A stretch of 64,000 nucleotides of DNA from Leptoclinus maculatus (Eukaryota > Chordata > Actinopteri > Perciformes > Stichaeidae), in NCBI GenBank assembly GCA_032191485.1, contig JAVDOI010000005.1:3996501-4060500 (forward strand). Direction: 5' to 3'. Positions 33,378-45,060 of the stretch are shown here, in pieces. Numbering within the stretch: the first letter of the stretch is position 1; every line of letters begins with the position of its first letter. The translations under genes and the position numbers were made by a program. Under the pieces are notes generated by a model. That model worked only from the letters and a program-made list of their open reading frames with translations, was not told where the DNA came from and made no database searches.

Positions 33378-33683
33378 TCTCCACCTGTCCTCCAGTACTC
33401 ACCTGACTGTCCTGTTGTACTTAACCCGTCTCCACCTGTCCTCCAGTACTCACCTGACTGTCCTGTTGTGCTTAACCCGTCTCCACCTGTCCTCCAGTAC
33501 TCACCTGACTGTCCTGTTGTGCTTAACCCGTCTCCACCTGTCCTCCAGTACTCACCTGACTGTCCTGTTGTGCTTAACCCGTCTCCACCTGTCCTCCAGT
33601 ACTCACCTGACTGTCCTGTTGTGCTTAACCCGTCTCCACCTGTCCTCCAGTACTCACCTGACTGTCCTGTTGTACTTAACCCA
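33378..33683. repeat. 51-bp minisatellite, 6 copies
   Basis: Head-to-tail copies start at 33378, 33429, 33480, 33531, 33582 and 33633. Each begins TCTCCACCTGTCCTCCAGTA. They are almost identical except in the outer copies. The unit is 17 codons long and corresponds to LINE ORF1 sequence on the - strand (VSTGGQVETG), so it is an expanded piece of the Tx1-like element beside it. Frames open across it on + are an artefact of the period. Confidence 0.93.
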
Positions 33684-34048
33684 TCTCCTCCTGTCCCCCT
33701 TCACTACAGGCTACAGTCATCCATCGAACAAGGTCTTAATGCCGTGTTTCCTTGTCAGCTTGGTTAGGTCCATTGTGGGGTTTAGCATGCATGCTAAACC
33801 CATCAAGACCGTACAATCTACAATACACTGTATTTACAACAAAGAGAGAGACACCCAGTGTGCTGGTGCATATGTGGACAGGAGTGAAACTGAAACAGTT
33901 TTTTTGTGCTGCATTTCTTTTTTCATTGCACCAGAAGTCAGGAAAACAGCCTAACTGCAATACAATATTGAACAACTTCAACACCTGCATCTTTGGGATG
34001 CTGCATTTGAGCATTATGTTTTTAATATTGTCTGGACAGTGAGCCTAA
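33684..34048. other. Intron with perfect 24-base palindrome
   Basis: 33778-33801 is a perfect palindrome (GGGTTTAGCATG joined to its reverse complement). Otherwise nothing recognised up to the Harbinger terminus at 34049. Confidence 0.7.
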
Positions 34049-34066
34049 AGCCCCAGTTCCACCGAA

Positions 34067-34450
34067 AGCCGGACCTACTACGGATGTCCCCGGAGACACT
34101 ACGGATCAGATCCGGGGTCACCCGGGAGTGAAACCGTAGTCAGTCCGGGACGTTCCGTGATGAACCGTAGTAAAACCGTGGCCATCCGTGCTGAACCGTG
34201 GCCATCCGCGGCCGTCCGTGGCGTATCCGGGAAGACGAGCGGCTCGTCGGACGTACAACTAACAACCGGGGTGATCCGGGGACATCCGGGAATGGAGAGG
34301 GGTGCGCCATTGATCGTAGCGCATCCGGGAAGAAACGTAGTAGCACCGGGATGAACCGTAGTAAGACCGGGATGACCCGTAGCATAACCGTGTTAATCCG
34401 GGATGAAACGGGAGCTGACACCCCGGATGTACTACGGATGGGACCGGTGG
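34067..34450. repeat. Left subterminal repeat array of Harbinger
   Basis: Short words such as CCGTGGCCATCCG, CCGGGATGAACCGTAGTA and CCGGGGTGATCCGGGG recur many times. The same words appear at the right end (38600-38885), some in direct and some in inverted orientation. Likely binding sites for the transposase or the Myb-like partner. Confidence 0.75.
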
Positions 34451-34451
34451 G

Positions 34452-34459
34452 TATAAATA
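34452..34459 (+). promoter_or_regulatory. TATA box for Harbinger transposase
   Basis: TATAAATA lies inside the left repeat array, about 85 bp before the first ATG (34544) and 174 bp before the main frame (34633). A mirror-image TATA box occurs at the right end. Confidence 0.6.
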
Positions 34460-34543
34460 CCTTGGTTGTCAACATTAAAAATCACTCTTCAAGCGACACT
34501 TCCACGACGTAGGATGTACCTGACCTTCATCTTCTTCATCATC

Positions 34544-35768
34544 ATGCCGTACAACAAAATCCGGAGCTACAGGAGCAGACTTGAGCTGATGAAGATGCAG
34601 CTGACATTAAACAAAAAAAATATGAAAATACGATGATGCTTGACCAACTGCTTCAAATAAAAAGGAAGCAGAAGCAAGTGAAAAAACAACAGGCACAGCT
34701 GAGACAAATGATGAGCGACGATGGCGTCAAGAGAAGAAGAAGACCTCATATCTGGGTTCGAAAATGGATACAGAGAAGACCGAAATACGGGCAGTACGCT
34801 CGTCTGATGAACGAACTGAGCAAAGACGTCAAGGGGTTCCGGAACTTCCTCCGCATGGATCCTGACCTATTCGACGAGATTCTCGGTCGCATTGAGGGAC
34901 GAATAAAGAAGAAGGACACCAACTACAGGAAGGCTCTCACTCCTGGTCTGAAGCTGGCCATAACGCTGCGATATTTGGCATCCGGAGACAACTACCACTC
35001 TCTGATGTATGGATTCCGGGTGCCCCACAACACTATCTCTCGGTTCATTCCCGAAGTCTGTGAGGCCATCGTGGCTGAATACCACGACGAGGTGGTCAAA
35101 TGTCCTACCACTCCAGAAGGATGGAAGTCGATCGCTACACAGTTCAGTGATCGTTCCACCATTGTCTTGGCGCTTTGGATGGCAAACATATCGCCATCAG
35201 GTGCCCCAAGGGTGCTGGATCCACATACTACAACTACAAGGGGTTTCATTCCGTCATTCTCATGGCCCTAGTGGACACAGATTACAAATTCATCTGGGTG
35301 GATGTCGGGAGCAGCGGTTCAGCAGGGGATGCCCAAGTCTATAACAACTCCGAACTGAAGGAAGCCATCGTCGCTGGAACCATAGGTTTACCTGAAGACG
35401 ACCCTCTACCTGGTGATGACCTAGACTTCCCTTACTTCATCGCCACAGACGACACCTTCGCGCTGTCAAAGTGGCTGATGAAGCCACATTCCAAACGCCA
35501 GATGACCCACGAAGAGAGGATCTTCAACTATCGTCTTTCCAGAGCTCGTCGAATAGTTGAGAACAGCTTCGGAATTCTTGTTCAGCTCTTCCAGTGCCTG
35601 GCTGCGCCCTTGCGCCAGAACACCAACACTGTGGTCAGCATTGTGTTGGCATGCCTAACATTGCACAACTTCCTGAGGATCCGCAAACCTACAAACCATG
35701 TCGGCTTGGTCGACGCAGAAGATCATGAGCACAACGTGGTTCCCGGAAGCTGGCGCGATGACACTTGA
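34544..35768 (+). pseudogene. Harbinger (HARBI1-like) DDE transposase, frameshifted
   Basis: The first frame (main ATG 34633; an upstream ATG at 34544 is out of frame across an A8 run) has a basic coiled N-terminus. It continues PKYGQYARLMNELSKDVKGF, DPDLFDEILGRIEGRIKKKD and LTPGLKLAITLRYLASGDNY. Near 35166 about 7 bases seem to be missing, and the catalytic part continues in another frame (35175-35768). There the first Asp is in DGKHIAIRCP, the second in FPYFIATDDTFALSKWL and the Glu in RARRIVENSFGIL. All three catalytic acids are intact. The break makes the gene non-functional as it stands. Its partner protein is encoded on the opposite strand. Confidence 0.92.
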
Positions 35769-36400
35769 AACCGACTTTCCAGCTTGCTGAAGGCACCCGA
35801 TACAGGCACTCGAGGGACAAGAAAAGCCATCACCATGAGGGATTACCTCACCGCCTACTACACCCAAGAGATCGGAGCTGTACCATGGCAAAACGATATG
35901 ATCTGAAACTGCACTGTGCCATGAACTGTTGTTCTGTTGAACTGTCATTATTTGTTTTCATAAACTGTCTTTGTTGTTGTGATAAATGAATCGATATATT
36001 GTGATATAATACATTTAGAAATATGGTGTATAATAAACAATATACCTAACAATGAATACAGTAGTTTGATCTATCTTATTTCATCACTTGTTCTATTATG
36101 AGACAAGTTCTGTATATTTTCATCTTATTACTTAGCCAACATATGGCTTATTTTAGACAAGTGTTGTGTAAATTATCTCAATTGTATTCCAAGAAAGAAT
36201 ATTTCATCAGATTACCATTTGAAGTCAATGAATAAGATTTCGTGTAATAAACAACTGTTTATTACAAACCAGCATTCAAACGTATTAGTCATGATATTCA
36301 ATCACAAATTACACAAACACATTCCCAAGCATATATCACAATCATATATAGAAATACGAGTCCGTTATATAAGATATAACTGAATGTTCACTGTTGATCA

Positions 36401-38538
36401 CTAGATCCTGGTTCTGGGTTCGGATTGAACTGCTGCAGTTGGGCTGGGAGAGGTGAAACCAGATGGTGAGGGCAGCATGTCTGTCAAGGCGACGTCGGAC
36501 ATCCGAAAGGGCATGTTGGGGCTGCTCGCCGGACGTGATGCACACACTTCGCCCGCCGTCGGAGCTGGCGTATTCCAGTTTACGCCGGGGTGACGATGCG
36601 AGGGGGATGCATTCGAAGCATTCCATGGATCCTGTGGGAACTGCTGGCTCGAAGAAGGTTGAAGAGGGAATAGAACAGGTGGTGGAGGAGTGATAGAAAA
36701 ATTCACTCAAGACCGGTTGAAAATCATTAATCACAGGACATTTATTCTTTGCGCACAAGAAGGAGCAAGGCTGATCACATACATACAATATGTCAGGATT
36801 GCTCAGAGGTCTAACTCTGAGCCACTTGCATATATACTGCAAAACAACTGCATATGATTGGTCATGGATTGTTTCAAGTTGAGATCTTTGTCACCCGAGG
36901 TGACGCACATAAATTGCGTTCACGCCCCGCTTCAGTGAAGTGTATCAGTTACTTCACTTAAGCATCTGCCCTGGCACTAAGGTCGTCTCCTCGCAATCAG
37001 GACGTTCTCACAACATCTTCAGCGCCTCCACAATCCTTGTTGTCATTCCGATTTAGGACCTGGTGCCGAGGGAGCTCCCTCCCTCAGCAGGCCTTCGACA
37101 CTTTGATAGACTCAACAGTCGCAGAGTCAAATGTCAGAGCAAGTTCAACACATATGCAGGTCGTGAACTTTCTCATGAGGACACCAAAGCACACATATGA
37201 TATTCATTTAGATTTTCTGACCCCAACAAGGAGGAACTTGCTGCTGCTGCTGATCTACCAGATTGTAACTTGGCACGTAGGCTGTTGTGCTCACTGGGAC
37301 CATCTGACCCACATTCGGAGGAAGATGCACGAAGTGCTGCACCATCGGCTGTTCGCGAAGCCTATTCTGTTCAGCCAGACAGTCCATGGCCACTTCGAAG
37401 GTCCGCCGGTAAAATCCAGGAAGCACACGGTAGTCCAAATCGTCGGCTACGGACCCAAGCCAGCTGCCCCAGGCATCGCGCGTGGTGGACCTCTCACGGT
37501 TCAGGAATCCCGTTATTCTGGACTCCAACTGGTCGTTTTCTCTCTGCTGCCTGTTCAGGTTGGACCGCATGACATCAATGTCCGTCTCGTCTGCAGCGGT
37601 GGCTCCCCCCTTTGCAGAAGTAGAGAGCTTGGAAGAAGATGCCTTTGAGAAAGAGGAAGTGGCAGCCAACCCAGCATCGTCGTCATGTTCACCGTCGCCG
37701 CTATCGTGGGAAGGAGGAGGAGGAGGAGGCATGGAGGAGGAAGTGCCGGAGGAAGTGCCGGAGGAAGTGCCGGAGGAAGCGCCTTCCAACTTCAACGCCA
37801 ACTTGAATGGCGCTCGTGGCTTCACATGAGCAATGTGATCCGCCAGGAATTGGAAGTGGTCCACCAGGAACTGGTCCCGATCCGTTGGAACCGTTGTCGC
37901 GCTTCCGGACTTCGTCTTCTTAATCTTGCCGACCTTTGTCCTCACGCTCTCATACCACGTCTTCAAGTTTGACGACGCTATGTTCAGGTCCTTCGACAGG
38001 TTGTCCCACAGGCGAATTTTCTTCTGGGTGTTGCGGTATTCTCTGTTGCCCTTGACATATATCATCGGGTTTGCCTTCAGGAACTCCTTGATCCTGAGCT
38101 CCACCTCCTCGGTCATGATGACGGGCGTCTTCCTCTTCCTCTTGGTGTGGATGGCTGGAACATCAGCTACACCCTGGAAAGATATCAATACAAAGAATAT
38201 AATTACATTAAATTCAATGCAATTCAACAATGTTATAACAATAAAAATAATGACATGGTTATTACCTCGTTGACTTCACCCTCTTCTTCTTCTCCTCCTT
38301 CTGGGGAAGTAGGCCCGCCGTCTGGGGAAGGTTCTTCTCTTATTTTCTTTTGTTCTTCTGCTGCAGCAGCTTTCTTCTCTGCAGCAGTCATCGGCTTCTT
38401 CTTGGGATTGATTTTCGCCGTGTTGTTGTCGTCGTCTGAGGAAGATTCTTCTTCTCTTATTTTCTTTTGTTCTGCTGCTGCAGCAGCTTTCCTCTTTGCA
38501 GCAGTCATCGGGTTCTTCCTGGGATTAGTTTTCGGCAT
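36401..38538 (-). pseudogene. Harbinger MADF/Myb-like accessory protein, split by LTR
   Basis: Exon 1 (38538-38266) starts MPKTNPRKNPMTAAKRK and holds two near-identical Lys/Ala/Glu-rich repeats. A 92-bp intron (38265-38174, donor GTAATA, acceptor TTTCCAG) follows. Exon 2 opens GVADVPAIHTKRKRKT, a likely nuclear localisation signal. Next comes the MADF-type DNA-binding domain (EVELRIKEFLKANPMIYVKG; IRLWDNLSKDLNIASSNLKT), a Ser/Gly-rich linker and a coiled region (NRQQRENDQLESRI). At 37229 a 538-bp solo LTR is inserted. Beyond it the frame resumes (PPPPVLFPLQPSSSQQFPQD) to a stop at 36401. Such proteins deliver the Harbinger transposase to its ends and to the nucleus. Confidence 0.85.
36691..37228 (-). 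mobile_element. Solo LTR, 538 bp, inside Harbinger gene
   Basis: On - it begins TGTTGGGGTCAGAAAATC and ends TTTTTCTATCA. It is flanked by the perfect 5-bp repeat AGGAG (36686-36690 and 37229-37233). A polyadenylation signal AATAAA lies about 55 bases before its 3' end on -. Its removal with one target copy rejoins the MADF-protein frame exactly. Confidence 0.9.
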
Positions 38539-38591
38539 GTTGTCCTTTCAAATATTTTCGGAAGAGTGATTTTGTCTCTGAAAATCAGGAC

Positions 38592-38599
38592 TATTTATA
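38592..38599 (-). promoter_or_regulatory. TATA box for Harbinger MADF/Myb gene
   Basis: TATAAATA on the - strand, about 55 bp before the ATG at 38538 and just inside the right repeat array. Confidence 0.6.
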
Positions 38600-38885
38600 C
38601 CCTGACGCTTCATCCGGGACGCATCCGTGACGCATCCGGGGCGTGTCCGTGGCGAATCTGTAGTTGAACCATGGTCAAACCGTGGCCATCCGGGATAGAC
38701 CGTGGCCATCCGGGATGAACCAGGCTTGAACAGGGGTGATCCATAGTAGAACCGTAGTAGTACCGGGAAACATGTCAAATGTGTTGTCATCCGGGATGAT
38801 TTCCTTCCCGGATCACCCCGGTTAACCGCGGATCACCCCGGTTCTCACCTCTTTTTATCCGAGGTGATCCGGGGACATCCGACTT
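38600..38885. repeat. Right subterminal repeat array of Harbinger
   Basis: Recurring CCGTGGCCATCCGGGA, CCGTAGTAGTACCGGG and GATCACCCCGGTT words, matching those of the left array at 34067-34450. Confidence 0.75.
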
Positions 38886-38902
38886 TCGGTGTAACTGGGG
38901 CT

Positions 38903-41574
38903 TTACTTAGCCGAAGAGATTTTGTCCGTGTGATCAATTCTTCCCAGGTAACTGGGAAATCAAGGTTGGTTTTGGTTGTACTTAATTGTTTCCTCTAATG
39001 TTTGGAGTTTTTATTTTAGAATACCTTGATCTGAATTAATTATATTTATTGTTGCTGATGTTTTTCATTTGCTATTTTTCTCAGGTCTTTCCCGATGGTC
39101 TTGCGTTCTTGATCAAACCATTTGTCATCCTTTTGTCTTGAACAGGCTTCTGTTTTGTTTTATAAGATCAGCTTTAATAGTTGCCTTATGAAATATATTG
39201 ATATCATCGATGGCCTTTTAGCTCATTACAATGACAAACACCCAACCAGATATGTTAATACATTCATCAAGAGCAGTATCACACTGGTTTATATTTAACA
39301 TTTAAACACATTTGTTTTATTTGTGTTGACATGCAATTGTGTAAGAAATCTGTGCATGGCATGCAGAGGATACAGAATGGCTGGTTGACATATACACCAA
39401 CATGAAGCGGGAAGTGTTCAGTAAGCGCTTCCTGTGTGTTTTGGATTAAGTTTAAAGTAAGTAAGTTTGAACATCCCTCTCAAGCTCTTGGCAACTGTGG
39501 CTTTAGATTAGATCCTGGTGGAAAGGTGGCAACTTTATTTCTGCCTCTGTCATCGGTGTATGGATGTGTGTGAATGGGTGAATGTTGGCATGTAGTGTAA
39601 AGGGCCTTGAGTGGTCAGAAGACAAGAAAGCAAGTCCATTTAGGATTACATGTTTTACTGTTCTTGTGAACAAATGATTAGTCATGTATGATTCATCACT
39701 TTGACACTATAGAGACATGCAACAGACACACGGTTCATGGAAAGATTGGGGGTGGTGGTGGTGGGATGCAGCAGTAGATTAGAAGTAATGGTAGAAACAC
39801 TTGACTTTAAATATATAAAATATTGATGTATTTGTTTTTCTTATAGTTGAGTGTTTTGTTCCTTATCATAGAGCCACTCACATGGAAAAAAAAGTCCAAG
39901 CGGCACAGCTGACTTTTGAACAGTAAAAGCCAAATAGGTTATTGTCAAAGGAATCTGGCTTAGTAGCTAGTATATGGTAAGAGCTTTCACCACAAATCTT
40001 TTTGTCTGGCACTCAGCAGGTTTTCCTTGATACAATCACTCCTCTATACATACCTGTCTGCTAAACACATGAACAGCCATGTAAACAGTCATTTTAATAT
40101 AATCTCTCTGTGAAACAGAAAAAAACCTGAACCGGTTTATTTGATTAGAAACATCAAGATTGCTTTCTAATAATTGTCGCAGATCATAGACATTACAGCA
40201 CATAATTGCAGCCTCTAACTAAGCATGCACAATTGTAAAACAGCAAACCAGTGAATAACATGTCCAAATCCTGGCCAACATCTGTTTTCATCAGCCCACA
40301 ATGTTTCCAGTGAAGAGGGATTTAGCCAATCCAAAACCACCATGTTTCGATTGTTCTGTTTAAAAAAAATACAAGGCTACATCAACATATCAGACTTATC
40401 AGACTGATAACAACATATCAGACTGAGAAATCAGACTTTCTCGATTTTGGTATCAAGAAAGTCTGAAGAGTACTGAGGTTTGTAATATTATGAGACAGGA
40501 TTTTTACAATTGTGTTCAATCATTGTTAGAATCATTCCATCCCTTGTCTACCAAGACAAAGTGTTTTTTGATAGAGCCAGTGCAGTGGTTTCACAATGCT
40601 TATGTTCTGAATGGTCTGATCATAACCTTTAGGCAAAAGTGGTTTTGGACAACTGGTGGTCTTGGTGAACTCGACCCCGCTTTCTCCTTGTATGATTAAC
40701 TGCTGTTTCTGATTGAGAACTGCCTTTTTGATGATGTCAGCTTGTTAGGTGGATAAGCACATTTTCTGGTCGTTTTAGCATCTCTGTCTTGTTGTAAAAC
40801 GTTTGATTTGTGGACTAGCTCATGAAGCTAGTGCAGTCTAGCATTTTGCAAAACTACACACATCTTAAATGTCACAATCAGTTTGTTTAGAGTATAGCTT
40901 AGATTTGGAGTTATGGCCCTCAATGGGCCAGTTCACCAACCCTTCAAGGTAGTTTGCTGTCAGTGCCAATGAAACTGTCTGTTTGTTTGTTTCTTTCTTT
41001 AGTGTTAGATGCAGTACCACTAATGCTGCCTTCAGAAATTCTTTGGCTCTAGATCCAAAAAGTGCCAATTTCTTTCTCAAAATACAATGTTGGTATATTT
41101 TTCCAGGGCGGGATTCTGTCCTTCATTCCAGTCCACCAGACAGCTGGGGCCTTTCTCTGTGGAGTGTGCATGTTCTTCCTGTGTCTGTGACGGTTTCCAT
41201 CAACTGCCAAAAGACATTAAATGAATTGGTGACCCTAGATTTCCCCAAATTGAGCTGGGATAGGCCCTCCAGGACCCTGCACAGGGTAAGTTTCTAAGAT
41301 AATGGATGTGTTACTTTTTTCACAAGACTTTTTCTTAAAGCTAATATTTTATTTAAACATTGTTACTTTTTTCAGCAGAAACTACAGTATGACAGAGAAT
41401 ATCCATTGATGATTTGATTTTCATGACAAAAACAAGACTAAAACTGAATAAAAAGTAGTCTTTGAAAACACAATTACAACATTTATTATATTTTTCATCA
41501 TCGAATAAAAGCTAAATGATATGAGTAAAAAATAGACAAATTAATAAATGAATGAAAAACTGTTGAAGTGACTT
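38903..41574. other. Intron with SINE and dispersed-repeat fragments
   Basis: 39553-39655 is a SINE tail fragment (GTGTGAATGGGTGAATGTTG ... TTGAGTGGTCAGAAG). 41140-41290 is a diverged copy of the repeat seen at 29295. No exon or transposon gene is seen elsewhere. Confidence 0.55.
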
Positions 41575-41789
41575 CCGGTGGCTGCGCAGACGTGATGCAC
41601 GTGTAGTTTGGAGCTCCGTCTCAAAAGTTCAACAATTAAAAAAAAATATCCTTCAATTCAGAAACTAACTTAGTCCAGTTTACATCCAAGTGTCCCTACG
41701 AAGTGTCAGGATAAAGTGCAACAAGAAATAAGGAGTCTCAGGACGATCACGCAACTATAAAGAAAACCCCTCAAGACGGACAGCCGGAA

Positions 41790-43293
41790 GATCCATCGAA
41801 TGCAGCCATCTTGTTAGCATTACAAAAGCAGGACCGGTTCACCAAGAAACTTAAGTTGGCCGTGAGAGAGGCAGTTGAGAGGCAGACCCTAAAGTCTATG
41901 ATTGAATCCTCGAATTTGGCAGTTACCAAACTTAGCCAGGATATCACTTATCAAGCCGAGGTTGGTAAAACGCTACTGTTGGAGCTAGATCTTTTCAGAG
42001 AGAGTTAGACCGCTGGACTTTCACTGCTGCTAACTTTCGGCAGCGAAATCTCTCCAAAAATGAACTGGATCCGGTTTACAATCAAAAAGTATTTAATAAA
42101 CAAGCGAAGCTAGAACATTTTCAAACTGTATTACTCTATCGATATCAATATGTCCCATAGGCCAGAGTCCTCACAAGCCCCCCCCTAATAGGCCAGCGCA
42201 GCTGGTCAGCTATAGAGTGGTAACGGTGCAGACTGAAGCAAAATCCCTCTGGAACTATCTTATATTTAAAAGTCTCTGTCCAAAAGTTTAAATGTCCAGT
42301 ATAAGCCTCTGTGATTGGCCGAAATTCAATAGCCCCTCCTGGCTTCGGGCTGTTATCATCTCAGTGTTTGGTCATCTGTCCAGATCCTCTGTGTCCACTT
42401 CCTGTCCTTATATGGTATCTGAAAAGCCTGTCTCAAGAATTTCTCTATCTGCCTCTCTCTGCCTCATGACTCAGAACCTTTAGTTTAATACATTCAATGA
42501 TTATATTTTAAGACCTCTACAAGTAAACCTATTTTAAATATATAATATCCTCAATAGTAAACACACTGTAAACATATAATACATTCCATAAGTAAATATA
42601 TTTGTGACTCTTAACATATTTTTGACATTCTTATTATTGTGACACTTTTATTCACCACTAGGGGTGCTATTAATCCTACTAATAATACTTTTAATACTTA
42701 AATTCTTAACACTACAAGGGAGAGTGGCTGCTACAACTGCTAACATGAGAGCGGTTAAACGCGATGTGGGTACTCTCCAGGAAGACAGATGGAAGACAGA
42801 TCACAGAGATGCAACATGTTTGATGGCCTCGCTGAATCTGCAGAGGGTGAAAATGCCTTTCAGTTTCTGCAAGAAAGTTTACCAGTTTGGATCCCCTCTC
42901 TAGTAGGGGAGCTGATTGAAATTCAACAGGCTCACCACATTCATACCACCCAGGAAAAGACCAACCGTCCTCTTCCGACTGCTTCGATATCAGGACAGAG
43001 AAAAAAATCTCCACGCAGTCAGAGCACTCATGTCGGCACCTATACATCAGACATCCAATGAGGTCCAAATGCTAGGCTGCTGTTTTTTCCAGACAACAGC
43101 AACGAAACCACTCAGAGGAGAAGAATTTTCGATAGTGTGAGGAAACAGATCTCCCAGAATAGGGTTGCGCCCGTTTCTGAGATATCCAGCAACCCTGAAA
43201 GTTAAGCATAATGGGACGCTACACTTATTTGAAAACGTAGCGGATGCTGAGAAGTTTCGACCGTTCTCCACGCTCAACACCCCGCAGACATAG
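41790..43293 (+). pseudogene. L1 ORF1-like protein, interrupted
   Basis: The N-terminal coiled coil starts LALQKQDRFTKKLKLAVREA, then SNLAVTKLSQDITYQAEVGK and TL. The LTR follows, and the frame then resumes as QGRVAATTANMRAVKRDVGT and LQ. The RNA-binding half continues in a shifted frame: CNMFDGLAESAEGENAFQFL, RPTVLFRLLRYQDREK, then RIFDSVRKQISQNRVAPFLR and LHLFENVADAEKFRPF. The heptad pattern across the junction shows the LTR as a clean interruption. Further frameshifts show the copy was already decaying. Confidence 0.8.
41977..42711. mobile_element. Solo LTR, 735 bp, in L1 ORF1
   Basis: Begins TGTTGGAGCTAG and ends AATTCTTAACA, flanked by CTAC at 41973-41976 and 42712-42715. It is homologous along its length to the solo LTR at 27734-28441. 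Both make 4-bp duplications. Confidence 0.85.
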
Positions 43294-43390
43294 TGCCCCC
43301 CGCTCCACCCCCCACCGCATCTGCTGACGCAGACATCTCAATAGACACTTCACCTGAGCTAAGACTCTTTCATTTAACCATTTTAGATTA

Positions 43391-45060
43391 CATTGTTTTT
43401 CCTAATTTTGATTTAATATAGGAAAGTGAATTTTGCTGGATTTTTTAAAAGTAGTAAGTATCTAGCCCCGGTTCATTTGAGGATGTTAAGATGACGGGAT
43501 GCTTAACTTATATTAAAGTTTTCATTGAGCAATGTTTTTGCCAACTATACAGACTCGGACTGGAGACGTGTGTCGCTTTTGTAAGCCACTGGTAGAAAGT
43601 AGAGATTTCATTTTATTTCTTTGAGAAAAAGAGAAAACCCTTTTATCTCTTGCGGATGGAAAGTTTTGTTCTAGTATTTGTCTGTTTGTCGCCATACATC
43701 ATATTTGAAAAGTACCTTCTTGGCATATTCTTCTGACTATAGGAGTACTTGACTCAAGTGATCACTGTCAATGCCTTAAAAGCTTCAGTGGTTTTGAACT
43801 TCAAATCCATTGATCTATCGTCAAATGAGACACTTTTACTCTCGGGTGGTCTGTGTTTATCCTGCTTATTTTTCCACAAATTTTATTAACAGTCTGTTTT
43901 GTCCTGCCCAGATCCTGTACCTCTGACGTGATCGCTTTGATACAGCTTGGTCAAACACATTTTTATTTTGGAATCGATCAACACTTAGTTTTCTTAAGCT
44001 GAATCAAATCTAAAGAGATAATCACAATATTACACAAATATAAATAATATGTGATATTATTCTGAGCCTAAGAGTCTAAATCTTCATAGCTACAAACCTT
44101 GGGACTTCCATCAGTCGCCATTAGTAGTCTTTGCATTTGTCTTTATTTGTCTGAGGGATGGAGGCACTAAGCCAGGTTTACAGTGACAGGGGTTACAACA
44201 TAGCCCATTGTCACTCTGTTTTATAAAGTGAAGTAAAACTGATACTGTGGGGAATATAAGTGATTCCTGATGAGGCCTGATCATGTACAATACGTCCATG
44301 AAGCTCTGCAGTGGCGCTTTTATACATATCTATGGCAGAACCATGTGCATCAACCATAAATCTGGCTTCTGAATTTGAAGCAAACACTTCAAATCTATGA
44401 CAATTTTTTAATTTTTGCTATACTGTAATACATTGACATTTATATACAATAGTAATGATAAGACCTAATTATTTCTAATCATACAGCAATACAGCAACAA
44501 TACATGGATCTCGACATTTTTCCTACATAATAATTTGGTTTTCTTTCCATGAGCTTTGCAGCCTCACAGAGCCACAGCAGAGCCACAGCACACTCCCCAG
44601 TTTGCGACCTGCTTGTCATATGTGGTATATTGTGTTGTCAAAAAGGGTATCCTGCAGCCTAGAAATGTGTCACACATTACAACACAGCTTTGTTCAACTC
44701 AATGTGACTTTATTGGTGTGAACATTTGAAAAAAACAACGGGGCCGAAGCATCAAAATACAAAAGTACACAATAATATTAATATGAATATTAACACATTA
44801 CAATAGTTATATAATAATGATATATATATGCAGTATTACTATAACATTTGTACATGTGTGTGTGTGTGTTTGTTATATTGGGCATAAGATCTGCCTTGTC
44901 TCCTTCTCCAAGGAGTATTTTTATTTTGAGAGCCTATTAACTTTGAAATCCAAGATCACACAGTTGAATTTGTCAAAATAAATGTTCCTTACTTCGATGA
45001 ATGTTTTATATTTTTGTATCTGTTATTTATAAAGCTCACTGTCATGTTACTGTGTTACAG
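43391..45060. other. Intron, nothing recognised
   Basis: AT-rich sequence with a short (GT)n at 44855-44872 and a possible LINE-tail-like stretch near 44690. It ends with the acceptor tract ttactgtgttacag. Confidence 0.5.

Larger units (their letters stand above)
34049..38902. mobile_element. Two-gene PIF/Harbinger transposon, 4.85 kb
   Basis: Inverted ends AGCCCCAGTTCCACCGAAAG and CTTTCGGTGTAACTGGGGCT are flanked by TAA (34046-34048) and TTA (38903-38905), an imperfect 3-bp target. Two divergent-end genes read inward: transposase on + from the left, MADF/Myb-like protein on - from the right. Each has a TATA box just inside dense subterminal repeats. Damage is limited to a frameshift in the transposase and one solo LTR in the second gene, so the insertion is fairly recent. 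Confidence 0.93.
41575..43390 (+). mobile_element. L1-type LINE 5' region with ORF1, split by solo LTR
   Basis: Begins with CTTCCGGTGGCTGCGCAGAC, the style of a fish L1 5' UTR. ORF1 runs from about 41790 to 43290. A 735-bp solo LTR (41977-42711) sits in the coiled-coil part. ORF2 is absent after 43390, so the copy is 3'-truncated or rearranged. Confidence 0.8.

Noticed and set aside
33415..33954. 179-codon + strand ORF with 17-residue repeats
   Set aside because: The frame stays open only because the minisatellite period (51) is divisible by three. The parent sequence is LINE coding on the other strand.
37037..38569. Long + strand ORFs opposite the MADF/Myb-like gene
   Set aside because: Antisense to a gene with recognised domains, splice sites and a TATA box.
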